From Eubacterium maltosivorans (GTDB lineage Bacteria > Bacillota > Clostridia > Eubacteriales > Eubacteriaceae), in assembly GCF_002441855.2 (NCBI RefSeq), contig NZ_CP029487.1:2294001-2358000 (forward strand): a stretch of DNA of 64,000 nucleotides. Reading direction: 5' to 3'. The notes beneath the pieces are model-generated. The model was not told the DNA's origin. It made no database searches and saw nothing but the letters and a program-made list of their open reading frames with translations. This document shows, piece after piece, positions 19,024 through 27,355 of the stretch (the first letter of the stretch is position 1; each line of letters begins with the position of its first letter). The position numbers and the translations under genes were made by a program.

Positions 19024-21684
19024 ATGATGTCAGAAACCTTTTTTAACCGTTCTGCGCAGGAAACACTGGACGAGCTGCATACCTCGCCCTTGGGCCTCAG
19101 CACCGCTGAGGCTGAAAGCCGGACCAAAACCTTTGGCCCAAACAAGCTTTCTGAGGGTAAGAAAAAAAGCATCGCTGTGGTTTTTCTGGAGCAGTTCAAA
19201 GATCTGCTGGTGGTGATTCTTACCATTGCCGCCATTATTTCCCTGCTTTCGGGTGAAAGCGAAAGCACCATTGTTATTTTTGCCGTTTTACTTTTAAACG
19301 CCGTACTCGGCACTGTTCAGTATGTCAAAGCTGAAAAATCCCTTGAGAGTCTTAAGGCCATGTCCTCACCGGTTGCCCGGGTGATCCGGAACGGCGCGCG
19401 CCTTGAGATCCCCTCCCAGGAGGTTGTGCCCGGCGATATTCTCTTACTGGAAGCCGGTGATCTGGTCGTCGCTGACGGACGGATTCTGGAAAATTTTTCA
19501 CTCAAGGTTAACGAGAGCTCGCTGACCGGCGAATCCGAAAGTGTTGACAAAACCGCCGATACCATTTTATCCGAAAAGGTGGCCCTCGGCGACCAGGTCA
19601 ATATGGTTTTCTCCGGTTCTCTTGTAACGTACGGACGGGCAACCGTTGCGGTCACCTCCACCGGTATGGGTACAGAGCTTGGTAAAATCGCCTCTCTCAT
19701 GAACCAGACACAGCAGCGGAAAACGCCGCTTCAGACCAGCCTGGACAATTTCAGCAAAAAACTGGCGGTCATCATTCTGGCGGTCTGTGTGGTGGTTTTC
19801 ATGCTCTCGGTTTTTCGCAGTCATATGCCCGTTCTGGATTCCCTGATGTTCGCGGTTGCCCTGGCTGTAGCCGCCATTCCCGAGGCGCTCAGCTCCATCG
19901 TAACCATTGTGCTGGCCATGGGCACACAAAAAATGGCCAGGCAGAACGCAGTCATCAAAGACCTCAAGGCCGTTGAAAGCCTTGGCGCGGTTTCCGTTAT
20001 CTGTTCCGATAAAACTGGAACACTGACCCAGAACCGCATGTGCCCCCAGAAGATCTATGCCGACGGCAGTCTCACCTCCTGTGAGGATTATGACCTCACC
20101 AACGACGCGCAGCGCCTGCTCTTAAAAATCGCCCTGCTGGCCAGCGATGCCACAACCGACGAAGACGCCGGCACCTCCATCGGAGACCCCACCGAGGTGG
20201 CTCTGGTACAGATTGGCGACTCCTTCGGCATTGAAGAATCCACTTACCGCAGCCAGCATCCCCGGCTGCGTGAGCTGCCCTTTGACTCTGACCGCAAGCT
20301 CATGAGTACCCTTCACGAGCTTGAGAAGGTACCGACCCTGCTGACAAAGGGCGCCCTCGACGTCATGCTCGAACGCTCCAACTGGATTTACACCAAAGGC
20401 GGCATTGTGCCCATGACCGACGAAAAGCGCAGCGAGATCATCAACACCAACCGTTCCCTGTCCGAGGAAGGGCTCCGCGTTCTGGCCTTTGCCTACCGTG
20501 AACTGCCCGAAGTCCGGGATCTGTCCATTGATGATGAAAATGATTTTGTCTTTGTAGGCCTGATCTCCATGATTGACCCGCCGCGTCCAGAGTCTGTCCA
20601 GGCTGTGGCTGACGCCAAACGGGGCGGCATCCGCACGGTCATGATCACTGGCGACCACAAAATCACCGCGACCGCCATCGCAAGACAGGTCGGCATCTTT
20701 GAGGATGGCGACATTGCTGTGGAAGGCGTTGAGCTGGACGCCATGACCGACGCCGAGCTTGATGAAAAGCTTCCGCGTATTTCTGTCTACGCCCGTGTAT
20801 CACCCGAGCATAAAATCCGGATTGTCGACGCCTGGCAGCGTCAGGGACGCATTGTCTCCATGACTGGCGACGGCGTCAACGACGCTCCAGCCCTTAAGAA
20901 AGCCGATATCGGCGTGGCTATGGGCATTACCGGCACCGAGGTCAGCAAAGACGCAGCGTCCATGATTCTGACTGACGATAATTTTGCCACCATCGTCAAA
21001 GCCGTTATCAACGGGCGTAATATCTACGCCAATATTAAAAACGCCATTCAGTTTCTGCTCTCCGGCAACACCGCAGGTATCCTCTGTGTGCTCTACGCCT
21101 CTCTGATGGCGCTGCCCGTCCCCTTTGCGCCGGTACACCTGCTGTTCATCAACCTGCTGACTGACAGCCTGCCCGCCATTGCCATTGGTATGGAGCCTTC
21201 GCGCCGCGGACTTTTGAACCAGCCGCCCCGCAATCCAAAAGAACCGATTTTAAACGGCAGCCTGCTCAAACGCATTGTCTCTCAGGGACTGCTGATTGCC
21301 GTTGCCACCATGGCCGCCTTTTACCTTGGCCACCAGTCCGGCAGCGCCATGCTGGCCAGCACCATGGCCTTCGCCACCCTGACCCTTGCCCGCCTGTTCC
21401 ATGGCTTTAACTGCCGGGGTGACGAATCCATTTTCCGGCTGAAATTCGGAACAAACAAATACTCACTCATGGCCTTCTTTGGCGGTGTTTTACTTCTGGC
21501 GGCGGTACTGTTTATACCGGGTCTCAACACCCTGTTCCTCGTGGCGCCGCTAACCCTTGGACAGATCGGCCAGATATGCCTGCTGGCATTTCTGCCTACC
21601 CTGATCATCCAGATTACTAAAATGGTCACAGGCCGGCAGCATGCCAGTGCCGTGACTGGCAAACCCAGCCTGTCGGATGATTAA
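19024..21684 (+). CDS. P2-type cation-transporting ATPase, probable Mn2+ (or Ca2+) exporter
   Basis: 886 residues with all P-type ATPase signatures: actuator TGES at 168-171, phosphorylation motif CSDKTGTLTQN with Asp329, transmembrane PEAL at 286-289, and the hinge TGDGVNDAPALKKADIGVAMG. Ten membrane segments can be placed (pairs near 53-75 and 80-97, 247-265 and 272-296, the rest in the C-terminal third). By homology it would be called a Ca2+ ATPase (SERCA/YloB-like), but the yybP-ykoY riboswitch directly upstream argues that manganese efflux is the regulated function. AAGGAG precedes the start. It is convergent with the UroD operon. Confidence 0.93.
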   Translation: MMSETFFNRSAQETLDELHTSPLGLSTAEAESRTKTFGPNKLSEGKKKSIAVVFLEQFKDLLVVILTIAAIISLLSGESESTIVIFAVLLLNAVLGTVQYVKAEKSLESLKAMSSPVARVIRNGARLEIPSQEVVPGDILLLEAGDLVVADGRILENFSLKVNESSLTGESESVDKTADTILSEKVALGDQVNMVFSGSLVTYGRATVAVTSTGMGTELGKIASLMNQTQQRKTPLQTSLDNFSKKLAVIILAVCVVVFMLSVFRSHMPVLDSLMFAVALAVAAIPEALSSIVTIVLAMGTQKMARQNAVIKDLKAVESLGAVSVICSDKTGTLTQNRMCPQKIYADGSLTSCEDYDLTNDAQRLLLKIALLASDATTDEDAGTSIGDPTEVALVQIGDSFGIEESTYRSQHPRLRELPFDSDRKLMSTLHELEKVPTLLTKGALDVMLERSNWIYTKGGIVPMTDEKRSEIINTNRSLSEEGLRVLAFAYRELPEVRDLSIDDENDFVFVGLISMIDPPRPESVQAVADAKRGGIRTVMITGDHKITATAIARQVGIFEDGDIAVEGVELDAMTDAELDEKLPRISVYARVSPEHKIRIVDAWQRQGRIVSMTGDGVNDAPALKKADIGVAMGITGTEVSKDAASMILTDDNFATIVKAVINGRNIYANIKNAIQFLLSGNTAGILCVLYASLMALPVPFAPVHLLFINLLTDSLPAIAIGMEPSRRGLLNQPPRNPKEPILNGSLLKRIVSQGLLIAVATMAAFYLGHQSGSAMLASTMAFATLTLARLFHGFNCRGDESIFRLKFGTNKYSLMAFFGGVLLLAAVLFIPGLNTLFLVAPLTLGQIGQICLLAFLPTLIIQITKMVTGRQHASAVTGKPSLSDD

Positions 21685-21690
21685 GCATTT

Positions 21691-21727
21691 AAAAAGCCCG
21701 GTTTTTCAAAAGAAAAACCGGGCTTTT
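21691..21727. terminator. Bidirectional terminator
   Basis: A 14-bp perfect stem AAGCCCGGTTTTTC/GAAAAACCGGGCTT with A/T runs on both sides, shared by the ATPase gene (+) and the UroD operon (-). Confidence 0.9.
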
Positions 21728-21730
21728 TTG

Positions 21731-21877
21731 CTACATCAGTAAAAACATTGCAAAGCTGAAGATCATCTCTTCATTTCCCTGAAAGGCCTCAATGGCATAT
21801 GGAATTGCCTCCTTTGGAATCTCATACTTTTCAATATTCGCTTCATAATCATTATAATATTCGGAATTAATATTCAT
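21731..21877 (-). CDS. 48-residue small protein, copy B, paired with the UroD-like protein
   Basis: Not a recognised family. The frame runs ATG to TAG over 48 codons, is preceded by TTAAGGAGAA that overlaps the stop codon of the UroD-like gene (9-nt gap), and is the last gene of the operon. The protein is acidic, begins MNINSEYYNDYE and ends in a hydrophobic FSFAMFLLM. It aligns without gaps over its whole length with the equally long protein at 25839-25985: 14 of 48 positions are identical (M1, N4, Y7, E16, E19, I20, E23, Y27, Q33, E37, F40, F42, L46, L47), with many conservative changes. Two paralogues in the same position behind two UroD paralogues make a real gene likely. Confidence 0.75.
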   Translation of the reverse strand: MNINSEYYNDYEANIEKYEIPKEAIPYAIEAFQGNEEMIFSFAMFLLM

Positions 21878-21886
21878 TTTTTCTCC

Positions 21887-23038
21887 TTAATAGACGCCAT
21901 ATTCCTTAACAAAATTCAATAACTCTTTATACAGATTTATATCCGCGTCGTTTGCCCGAAGCAGTGATTTGTCTAAACTGAAAATATAATTTCCGCCTGG
22001 CGCCAGCACATCAATTATTTCCTTCGCTTTATCTTTCACCTGCTGCAGTGTACCTGCTTTAAGCAACGACAGAGGATAAAAACCTGTAAGAATAAATTTT
22101 GAACCAAGTTTTTCCTTGAAAAGCTTTGGATCACCAAACTCCGCCATCAGCTGACATCCTTGTGGAAGCTCCTGCATATAGTCAAGGTAGCGTGTAAAAT
22201 CATTTTCCATAAAAATCGAAACAGCTGTATTTGTTTTAACCAGTTCCTCGACCAGCTTTTTAAACGTTGGCCAATAAAAACGTTCAAAATCCTTCTTTTT
22301 AATATAGGTTGCCATATGAAGTGGAATCATACAAGCGCCGCGTACCTCAGGCGTCCCCTTTGCCCCTGTCTTGACCATCAATGGGAGGATCGCTTCACAG
22401 GCTGCTTCAACTTTTTCCGGATTTCTTCGAATATCCATGGACATGCCCGTAAAAGATCGGAGCAGATCTGCAATAAAATCCATAGGCGCATCTGTTTGTG
22501 CAAAAGCGCCGCCAAGATTCGATTTTCCATATTTCAGACAGATTTCATTTTTAGCGGCCCCAATTTTTCCCATTGTCCCATAAAAGCTTGAAAAACCTTT
22601 TGCCAAAGACATAGCGGATTCCGGCCATGGCTTATCGAGCTCTTTATACAGCCTTGGAATGATCTTATCCCATAGGAATTCGTAAGGCGCTTCGATCAAT
22701 GCATCATATTCCCCAGGCTCCATTACAGAAATTTCCGGATGCTGCAAAAAGCCATCGCTCCCCATCTGAAAATGCCTTGCGCCCAGAAGCTTATAAAAAT
22801 GCGGAAACCGTACTGTCGTGACACCAAGGTTATCACTTTCAAAATCTTCTGCGACACGTTCCATGGCCTTTATCAGATAATTAATATCAAACTGGTGAAT
22901 ATTCAGATTGTAGCCTGCATACTCCAGGGCAGCGGCTGCGTCCATGTTCAGATTAATGGGCACACGCTTGGGAATTTTTCCGGAACGCACATCGGTATAA
23001 AGCTGATTTCTTTCAACTGTGTTTTTGTTTATTTCCAT
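21887..23038 (-). CDS. UroD-superfamily protein, copy B (divergent MtaA/CmuA-like)
   Basis: 383 residues of the uroporphyrinogen decarboxylase superfamily, which also contains corrinoid methyltransferases (MtaA, CmuA). It is not a heme-pathway UroD: the N-terminal RQAGRY motif is absent. It also lacks the zinc ligands of MtaA/CmuA: the place of HxC holds SIFMEND (near residue 275) and the C-terminal APGC reads LAPGGNYIF. It shares with copy A the blocks APMDFIADLLRSF, MDIRRNPEKVEAA, IPLHM and YWPTFK. It begins one base after the permease stop (TAG-T-ATG) and is followed by the 48-aa gene. Likely cytoplasmic; substrate unknown. Confidence 0.85.
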   Translation of the reverse strand: MEINKNTVERNQLYTDVRSGKIPKRVPINLNMDAAAALEYAGYNLNIHQFDINYLIKAMERVAEDFESDNLGVTTVRFPHFYKLLGARHFQMGSDGFLQHPEISVMEPGEYDALIEAPYEFLWDKIIPRLYKELDKPWPESAMSLAKGFSSFYGTMGKIGAAKNEICLKYGKSNLGGAFAQTDAPMDFIADLLRSFTGMSMDIRRNPEKVEAACEAILPLMVKTGAKGTPEVRGACMIPLHMATYIKKKDFERFYWPTFKKLVEELVKTNTAVSIFMENDFTRYLDYMQELPQGCQLMAEFGDPKLFKEKLGSKFILTGFYPLSLLKAGTLQQVKDKAKEIIDVLAPGGNYIFSLDKSLLRANDADINLYKELLNFVKEYGVY

Positions 23039-23039
23039 A

Positions 23040-24377
23040 CTAGTCTTTTTCTCCTTCGCCTTCTGTTTTTAATGTCTTGTATTTTGATTTAAAAAATAAA
23101 TATAAGCCTGTTCCTAAAATATAAAGCAGTATTATGACATTTGCCGTTGCCGGATTCCCGGCTAACAGAGCATACACCTGGGTGGACATAATAAGGTATG
23201 TGATGACCACCATCGTCCTGAGTCGCCATTTTGGATAACGTTTCGAATAAACGCTTTGCTTCCATTCTTCTGGATATTTCTCCGGTAATTTCAAAATCCC
23301 TGCCATCGGGATCAATATCGACAAAATCGTCATACCAACCGCAATTTTAGAAACCACCGTTAAATCCATCCCTAAAAGCGCAGGGACGAGCCCCAGAATA
23401 TAGAAAATGGTCGTCAGAATATAGGGAACCTCGTATTTGTTTGTTTTTCCCCAGGCCTTTGGCAGCCATCCATCCTTGCAGGCCTGAATCAAAGAGCTCG
23501 AATACCACACAAAGCTTGAATTTAAAGTAGTGATCAACGCTCCCAGCGCTCCACCAATAATAAAAATACTAAAAAACAGATTATTGGGATATACAATGCG
23601 CGCCGTGACAACCAAAGATTGGTATGCCGCTTCGGCCTGCGGAATCACGCCGCTTGCCACAATGCCGATAAACATATACAGTATCGTCACACCAATGGTC
23701 ACGATATAGATAACCTTTGTTGTCACCTTTTCAGGATTTTTGATCTTCGGTGCAAAATCTGTGATGATATATGCACCACCAACAGCGAAAAACAGAAGCG
23801 AAACCGCAGAGTAAAACCCGCTGAATCCATTTACGAAGAATGCTCTTTGTTCAAAAAAGTCAGGTTCCACCTTTCCAATGCCAAAAATAACAAAGGAGAG
23901 CAGACTGAATACCAAAATGACAAAGAGAATATTCTGCACAATCGCTGCATTTTTTATGCCAAAAAGATTGATGATATAAAACAACGTTAAAACACCTGCC
24001 GCCACCACCTTCATTCCCACTGGATTGTTAAGCGCTGGGATCAGGCTTGCCAGATACTGCGCAATGGATATGCCAAAAATTGCAATCGTGATCCGTCCAA
24101 AAAAGTAGATATATACATATAAGCCACCTGCCTCTTTTGTAATCAGCTCTTTAGAGTAGCTGTACGCAGCGCTCATTCTGGGAAGAACGCTGCTCATAAT
24201 AAAGAGAGGCCGAAAAGAGATCAGAAACAGGACAGCACACAGTGCAAATGCCACAAAAACGCTCCTGCCAGTCATTCCAATGCCGATACCTGTCAGCGTA
24301 ATAATTCCTGATCCTATTGTAAAGCCGGTTGCCATCGTAAGTGTTTCGAAAAAAGAAAGCCTGTTGTCTTTTTTCAT
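23040..24377 (-). CDS. APC-superfamily amino acid/amine permease
   Basis: 445 residues with about 12 hydrophobic segments. The first helix holds TGFTIGSGIITLTGIGIG, the glycine-rich unwound segment typical of APC transporters. No recognisable substrate signature; amino acids, amines and related zwitterions are the family range. GGGAGG precedes the ATG by 7 bases. Third of the co-directional genes counting from the GPH transporter, and overlapping in expression with the downstream UroD-like gene (1-bp gap), so transport and UroD-protein function are presumably linked. Confidence 0.85.
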   Translation of the reverse strand: MKKDNRLSFFETLTMATGFTIGSGIITLTGIGIGMTGRSVFVAFALCAVLFLISFRPLFIMSSVLPRMSAAYSYSKELITKEAGGLYVYIYFFGRITIAIFGISIAQYLASLIPALNNPVGMKVVAAGVLTLFYIINLFGIKNAAIVQNILFVILVFSLLSFVIFGIGKVEPDFFEQRAFFVNGFSGFYSAVSLLFFAVGGAYIITDFAPKIKNPEKVTTKVIYIVTIGVTILYMFIGIVASGVIPQAEAAYQSLVVTARIVYPNNLFFSIFIIGGALGALITTLNSSFVWYSSSLIQACKDGWLPKAWGKTNKYEVPYILTTIFYILGLVPALLGMDLTVVSKIAVGMTILSILIPMAGILKLPEKYPEEWKQSVYSKRYPKWRLRTMVVITYLIMSTQVYALLAGNPATANVIILLYILGTGLYLFFKSKYKTLKTEGEGEKD

Positions 24378-24424
24378 CTGGTAACCTCCCGGCAGATAAG
24401 TCTATTGACTCGCTGCCCCAATTT

Positions 24425-25792
24425 TTAATTGTCAGCTACCTTTCTTTCCGCGATTTCAGCGCGCAATTCCGGTAGTTTTCTTTCATTGACATTATAAAAC
24501 AGCATCGCAATCACAGCGACAAGGCTGACGCCTGCCGGGAAAAACATCGCCAACGATTTTATACCCTCTATTACTTCCGGCGTTGGCTCAACCCCGCTTT
24601 GAAGTCCGATAAGCCCAAGACCAAAGGCTGCTACGCTCGTTGAGAATACCGCCGCAATTTTTATGGAAAGCTGGTAAACACTGAATATAACCGCTCTGGC
24701 ATTGTAGCCTGTCTTCCATTCACTGTAATCAGTGATATCTGCGTACATGGCTGTATTGACAACGTTCGGGAATGCGACTCCCACGTAACCAATACAGGCA
24801 ATAATCAAAACAAGCGTCGCATTGCTGGCGTTAAAGAACATGAGCACCAACGCTGCACAAATCCAGACCATTCCTAAAATATAGGTTTGTTTTTTAGTCA
24901 GCTTTTTGGTGATAAACGGTACAAGCGTTGACCCAATAAGCATGAGAATACTGGTTAAGCCGAAAAATGTTGGAATGATATCCGGATTTTTGACAACATA
25001 GATATAAAAATAAGGGAACATTGCAACAATCAACAGGGTCGTTAATACTCTGCACACATCTGCGACTAAAATGGCCAAAAGCGGACGGTTTGTTACCACC
25101 TGTTTAAACATCTGTGCAACTGTAACTTTTTCGGCCTTACCACCCTTGACTGCAACGCCTGAATCCTTGTAGTCTTTTGTGGCTGCAAAAAGGTTTCCAT
25201 AACCTAAAACGGTCATAAGCCCTAATAGCAAAGCCGTGATAAAAAATCCCTGTACCGTCATTTCCTGAGCGCCGGCAACCAGATAGATTAAAGGCAGTAA
25301 ACACCAGCCAGCCAGAATTTTGCCAATAGAGTTTCCCTGTCCACGGAATGTGGAGAGCTGCACACGCTCCGCCGCATCAACCGTCAGTGTGGAATTTAAG
25401 GATGTGTATCCAATGTATGAAACATTTGTGGCGATACAGAATGCCGCATAAAAAATTGTATAGAGCACAATATAGACGCCCTCTGGCAGTCCTGTCAGGT
25501 TTGCACACATAATTGTGTTGAAAAGAAGTATAAAGAACGAACCAATGAGTATCCATGAACGGTAGCGTCCCCATTTAAAATTGCTTTTCTCAATAATCGG
25601 TCCAAGTATCGGAACACTGATCGTGTCCAAAATACGGCCAAAGGTCATGATAACCCCCGCCTGAACTGGAGAGATTTTCAATACCTCTGTAAAAAAAACC
25701 AGATAATAGGTATTTGAAAATGTAACCATAAAAATAAAACATAAATCTGCAAAGCCATATGAAAATTTTATATAATTACTTAATTTTTTCAT
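24425..25792 (-). CDS. GPH-type MFS sugar/glycoside cation symporter
   Basis: 455 residues with 12 predicted membrane helices. The early segment FGRILDTISVPILGPIIEKSNFKWGRYR (longer motif; key residues Asp-x-x-x-x-P, then KWGRYR before helix 3) is the signature of the glycoside-pentoside-hexuronide:cation symporters, as is DYSEWKTGYNARA in the second half. AGGAGATCGAG precedes the ATG. Family members carry glycosides or uronates, so the operon's substrate may be a glycosidic or methoxylated compound, though the second transporter (APC type) suggests two different solutes. Confidence 0.85.
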   Translation of the reverse strand: MKKLSNYIKFSYGFADLCFIFMVTFSNTYYLVFFTEVLKISPVQAGVIMTFGRILDTISVPILGPIIEKSNFKWGRYRSWILIGSFFILLFNTIMCANLTGLPEGVYIVLYTIFYAAFCIATNVSYIGYTSLNSTLTVDAAERVQLSTFRGQGNSIGKILAGWCLLPLIYLVAGAQEMTVQGFFITALLLGLMTVLGYGNLFAATKDYKDSGVAVKGGKAEKVTVAQMFKQVVTNRPLLAILVADVCRVLTTLLIVAMFPYFYIYVVKNPDIIPTFFGLTSILMLIGSTLVPFITKKLTKKQTYILGMVWICAALVLMFFNASNATLVLIIACIGYVGVAFPNVVNTAMYADITDYSEWKTGYNARAVIFSVYQLSIKIAAVFSTSVAAFGLGLIGLQSGVEPTPEVIEGIKSLAMFFPAGVSLVAVIAMLFYNVNERKLPELRAEIAERKVADN

Positions 25793-25838
25793 CTCGATCT
25801 CCTCATCTTGCCTATCATAGCGTATAAAATCCGTTTGT

Positions 25839-25985
25839 TCATATTAACAGTTTGATGATAAACCCAAACAGTTTCTCCTGGGATACCTGCCAGTAAGGCT
25901 CAAGATAGCTGTTTTCCTCATAGTCTATTTCATTTTGTTCACAATACTCTTTCCAGGTTACCAGATATTTTGTATTTTCGTCCAT
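25839..25985 (-). CDS. 48-residue small protein, copy A, paired with the UroD-like protein
   Basis: Unrecognised. ATG-to-TGA frame of exactly 48 codons with an AGGAGGGA that overlaps the TAG of the preceding UroD-like gene (11-nt gap). Begins MDENTKYLVTWKEY, is rich in Glu/Tyr/Trp and ends LFGFIIKLLI. It matches copy B at 21731 in length and at 14 of 48 aligned positions without gaps. The strict pairing with UroD-like genes suggests a subunit, activator or stability partner of those proteins; no function can be assigned. Confidence 0.75.
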   Translation of the reverse strand: MDENTKYLVTWKEYCEQNEIDYEENSYLEPYWQVSQEKLFGFIIKLLI

Positions 25986-25996
25986 TGCCTTCCCTC

Positions 25997-27154
25997 CTAA
26001 TATTTTCCGTAGGATTCTACAAATTCATACAGCGCCCTTACATTTTCTGGTGTTCCGTCATTTGGATAGGTAATCCCTTTAGCAACAGTAAATATATAAC
26101 CTCCGCCCGGCGCCAGAACATCCATTAATTTTTTGGCTTCATCAATGACTTTTTCTTTTGTACCATACTGAAGCAATGACACATCATAACCGGCTGTAAT
26201 ACACATGGTCTTACCCAGCTTGTCTTTAGCCAGCTGCGGGTCCATATATTCAAAGGCTCCAAGAATATGCCCCTTTGGAAGATCCTGAAGATAGTCATAA
26301 TAACGCGTCCAGTCACCTTCAAAATAAATACGCATATACTGGCCTCTTGCCGCCATGCGCTCTACCATTTCTTTAAAAGTCGGCCACCAAAGCTTTGCAA
26401 AATCTTTTTCCCGCATAAAAACAGGCATATGAAGTGGAATGCTGATAAGCTTCCCTTTTACCGCAGGCAGCTGGGCTGCTAACCGGTCCATCAGCGGTAA
26501 TACGGCTTCGGCTGCTGCCGCAACTTTTTCCGGGCACCTCCGAATATCCATCGTAATTTCTGAAAACCCGCGAATCATATCCGAAATATAATCCATCGGC
26601 GCTTCAACCAGCCCTGCTCCTGTCAAGGGAAGACCATATTTTTTGCTGACACGTCCCGCTTCCATCAAAATCGGGGTTGTCATATCGGTCTGTATATTCA
26701 TCGCGCGGACAAGCGACATCCCATAACCAGCCCCCTCTGAATCCAAAGCTTTGTAGACTCTCGGCAAAACCTTATCCACAATAAATCCAAATGGGTTTTT
26801 TATAAAATCATCATACTCCGAACGATCCATACAGCTGACTTCTGGATGCTGCATAATTCCAGTTTTACTTTCAGTAAAATTAATTGATTTCAACGATTTG
26901 TAAAACAACGGATTTCTTGAAAACAATGACGGGCATGTGTCTGTCGCAAAATCCTGCGCAATTTTCTCCATTGCCTCTCCCATTATCTTTGGATCTACCG
27001 CACTTCCCTTGATAGGATAACCAGCATAGTCAATCGCCCAATATTCGCCAAACCGCGTTTCATGAGGAACCCTGTCCGGCTGTTCTAAATCGACGGCCTG
27101 AATATACCTCTTTTCTCTTTCTTCATACAACTGATCCACGTTTTTATTCACCAT
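25997..27154 (-). CDS. UroD-superfamily protein, copy A (divergent MtaA/CmuA-like)
   Basis: 385 residues, first gene of the operon, paralogous to the protein at 21887 throughout (shared APMDYISDMIRGF, MDIRRCPEKVAAA, SIPLHMPVFMREKDF, WPTFKEMVE). At the position of the MtaA/CmuA zinc motif HxC it has YFEGDW (residues 277-282), and at the third ligand APGGGYIF (348-355), so no zinc site is evident. The heme-pathway RQAGRY motif is missing as well. CAGGAGGGG lies just before the ATG. A role in corrinoid- or methyl-group chemistry is suggested by family, but the missing metal ligands leave the reaction open. Confidence 0.87.
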   Translation of the reverse strand: MVNKNVDQLYEEREKRYIQAVDLEQPDRVPHETRFGEYWAIDYAGYPIKGSAVDPKIMGEAMEKIAQDFATDTCPSLFSRNPLFYKSLKSINFTESKTGIMQHPEVSCMDRSEYDDFIKNPFGFIVDKVLPRVYKALDSEGAGYGMSLVRAMNIQTDMTTPILMEAGRVSKKYGLPLTGAGLVEAPMDYISDMIRGFSEITMDIRRCPEKVAAAAEAVLPLMDRLAAQLPAVKGKLISIPLHMPVFMREKDFAKLWWPTFKEMVERMAARGQYMRIYFEGDWTRYYDYLQDLPKGHILGAFEYMDPQLAKDKLGKTMCITAGYDVSLLQYGTKEKVIDEAKKLMDVLAPGGGYIFTVAKGITYPNDGTPENVRALYEFVESYGKY

Positions 27155-27178
27155 GTACCCCTCCTGACTGAATTTTAA

Positions 27179-27204
27179 ACTGAATATTCAATTCTATATT
27201 CAGT
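27179..27204. promoter_or_regulatory. TetR-type operator
   Basis: ACTGAATAT and ATATTCAGT are perfect 9-bp inverted arms with an 8-bp spacer. A third ACTGAAT half-site lies at about 27167-27173. The site begins at the base after the -10 box of the operon promoter, so it covers the transcription start. Confidence 0.75.
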
Positions 27205-27233
27205 ATAATATAATGAATTCGTTTTCTTGTCAA
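27205..27233 (-). promoter_or_regulatory. Promoter of the UroD operon
   Basis: On the minus strand, TTGACA (27228-27233), exact 17-bp spacer, TATTAT (27205-27210). Near consensus, consistent with a repressor-controlled promoter. Confidence 0.8.
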
Positions 27234-27355
27234 TGTTTTTTTGTTTATTTTATTATTTTACTATTTTTACTATTGGTTAATGCTAAATTTTACGTGTAAA
27301 TTTAAAAATAATATAGTATAATAAATACTCAAAAAGTTTTTTAAAGGAATGGCCA

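Noticed and set aside
21887-23038. Heme-pathway uroporphyrinogen decarboxylase (hemE)
   Set aside because: RQAGRY is missing, no heme genes are near, and the gene lies in an inducible transporter operon.
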